Of a stretch of 14,982 bases of DNA, positions 14,433-14,982 are shown one piece after another. The notes under the pieces were generated by a model. That model saw nothing but the letters and a program-made list of their open reading frames with translations. It searched no databases and had not been told where the DNA came from. The translations under genes and the position numbers were made by a program. Source of the stretch: JACPAB01 sp964366725. Lineage in GTDB: Bacteria; Patescibacteriota; Minisyncoccia; 2-02-FULL-40-12; GWA2-44-9. The stretch spans positions 1 to 14,982 of the forward strand of contig CAYIUL010000010.1 of the NCBI GenBank assembly GCA_964366725.1, in the 5' to 3' direction. The stretch's first letter is position 1, and every line of letters begins with the position of its first letter.

Positions 14433-14981
14433 TTAAAGATTGATGAGAAAATTCTCTATCGCCAGGCGGTGGTTGTATTGCGGCTGGGAAACAAGGTAGT
14501 TCAATCGCAAAAGTCCCTTTAGGACTTTGGTGTTGCGGTTGCCTTTAGAGTGGAGCCAGTGGATGAGGCCGACAACAAGTTTTTGATAGTCCCCCTCTTT
14601 ATATAACTTCTCGGCGTATTTCAATCTTGCCGGAATTCCAAGTTTTGCCGATTTTACGAACTCGTTTATGGCCTTGGTGGTCTCTTTGTCCAACTCTTTT
14701 TTGCTTGAGGCCAGGAATCTAACAGTTTCGCATCGCGACAAAATAGTGGGTAATATCCGTCCCGGTTTGGAGCTGATGAGAATTATGACCGTGAACGGAG
14801 ACGGTTCTTCCAGCATTTTCAGAAAAGCGTTGGACGCTTCGGCCTCCAGCCGGTCGGCGTCATTAACAACCACGAATTTATAGGGGCCGTGATAGGGCTT
14901 TAAAGACAGGTATTTCTTGAGGTTCCGGATATCGTCAATGTATATTTTCGTTTCATCTTCTTCAACGCGCGGGGTAAGAAG
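14433..14981 (-). CDS. holB: DNA polymerase III delta prime subunit, C-terminal part
   Basis: The frame is open to the window edge, so the 5' part with the AAA+ P-loop region is missing; 182 codons are visible. They show the middle of an AAA+ clamp-loader subunit: IYIDDIRNLKKYLSLKP, GPYKFVVVNDADRLEAEAS (Walker B region, with the degenerate acidic residues usual for delta prime), NAFLKMLEEPSP, and sensor 1 ILPTILSRCETVRF with the SRC motif. The short C-terminal helical domain ends in NHRLAIENFLINL, typical of delta prime and unlike the longer DnaX gamma/tau. In the clamp loader this subunit helps open the beta clamp and load it on DNA. The stop directly abuts the promoter of the next gene. Confidence 0.88.
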   Translation of the reverse strand, partial: LLTPRVEEDETKIYIDDIRNLKKYLSLKPYHGPYKFVVVNDADRLEAEASNAFLKMLEEPSPFTVIILISSKPGRILPTILSRCETVRFLASSKKELDKETTKAINEFVKSAKLGIPARLKYAEKLYKEGDYQKLVVGLIHWLHSKGNRNTKVLKGLLRLNYLVSQPQYNHRLAIENFLINL

Positions 14982-14982
14982 T

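Noticed and set aside
1..14982. CRISPR arrays, insertion sequences, prophage or defence genes
   Set aside because: No regularly spaced repeats, transposase, integrase or defence-like protein was seen; apart from the RNA and the short proS repeat the window is housekeeping.

Overview
The window looks like a chromosomal piece from an uncultivated bacterium with a small, tightly packed genome, most likely a Candidate Phyla Radiation member (Patescibacteria, Parcubacteria-like). This is inference. It rests on the compact gene order, the shortened ProRS, the mix of Shine-Dalgarno (SD) and SD-less genes, and the style of the LysRS, FtsQ and membrane glycosyltransferase proteins. All CDS except the first gene and pyrH lie on the minus strand. 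One 10-base N run (3293-3302) marks an assembly join.

Layout. 1-1066: 3' part of a GT39-type membrane glycosyltransferase (+). 1065-1621: no credible protein gene, but what looks like a complete transcription unit for a structured RNA of about 555 nt on the minus strand, with a sigma70-type promoter, many hairpins and a strong intrinsic terminator; I could not assign it to a known RNA family. 1672-5762 (-): greA, lysS, serS, ftsQ, with a terminator after greA and an ATGA overlap between serS and ftsQ. 5801-10008 (-): the rod-shape cluster mreB-mreC-mreD-mrdA. 10009-10131: divergent intergenic region. 10132-10836 (+): pyrH, whose terminator lies inside the 3' end of convergent proS. 10826-13724 (-): frr-rseP-proS, joined by one-base stop/start overlaps. 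13757-14365 (-): an unrecognised four-helix membrane protein gene with a probable frameshift at a C7 run. 14433-14981 (-): C-terminal part of DNA polymerase III delta prime.

Functionally the window joins cell elongation and division (MreBCD, PBP2, FtsQ), translation (three aminoacyl-tRNA synthetases, ribosome recycling factor), transcription elongation (GreA), UMP phosphorylation, membrane proteolysis and the replication clamp loader. Most of this is ordinary housekeeping. The items most worth a second look are the unassigned RNA with its 20-nt complementary arms and a competing hairpin, a short palindromic repeat inserted in frame into proS beside its zinc-ribbon cysteines, a false gap in serS, and the frameshifted membrane gene.
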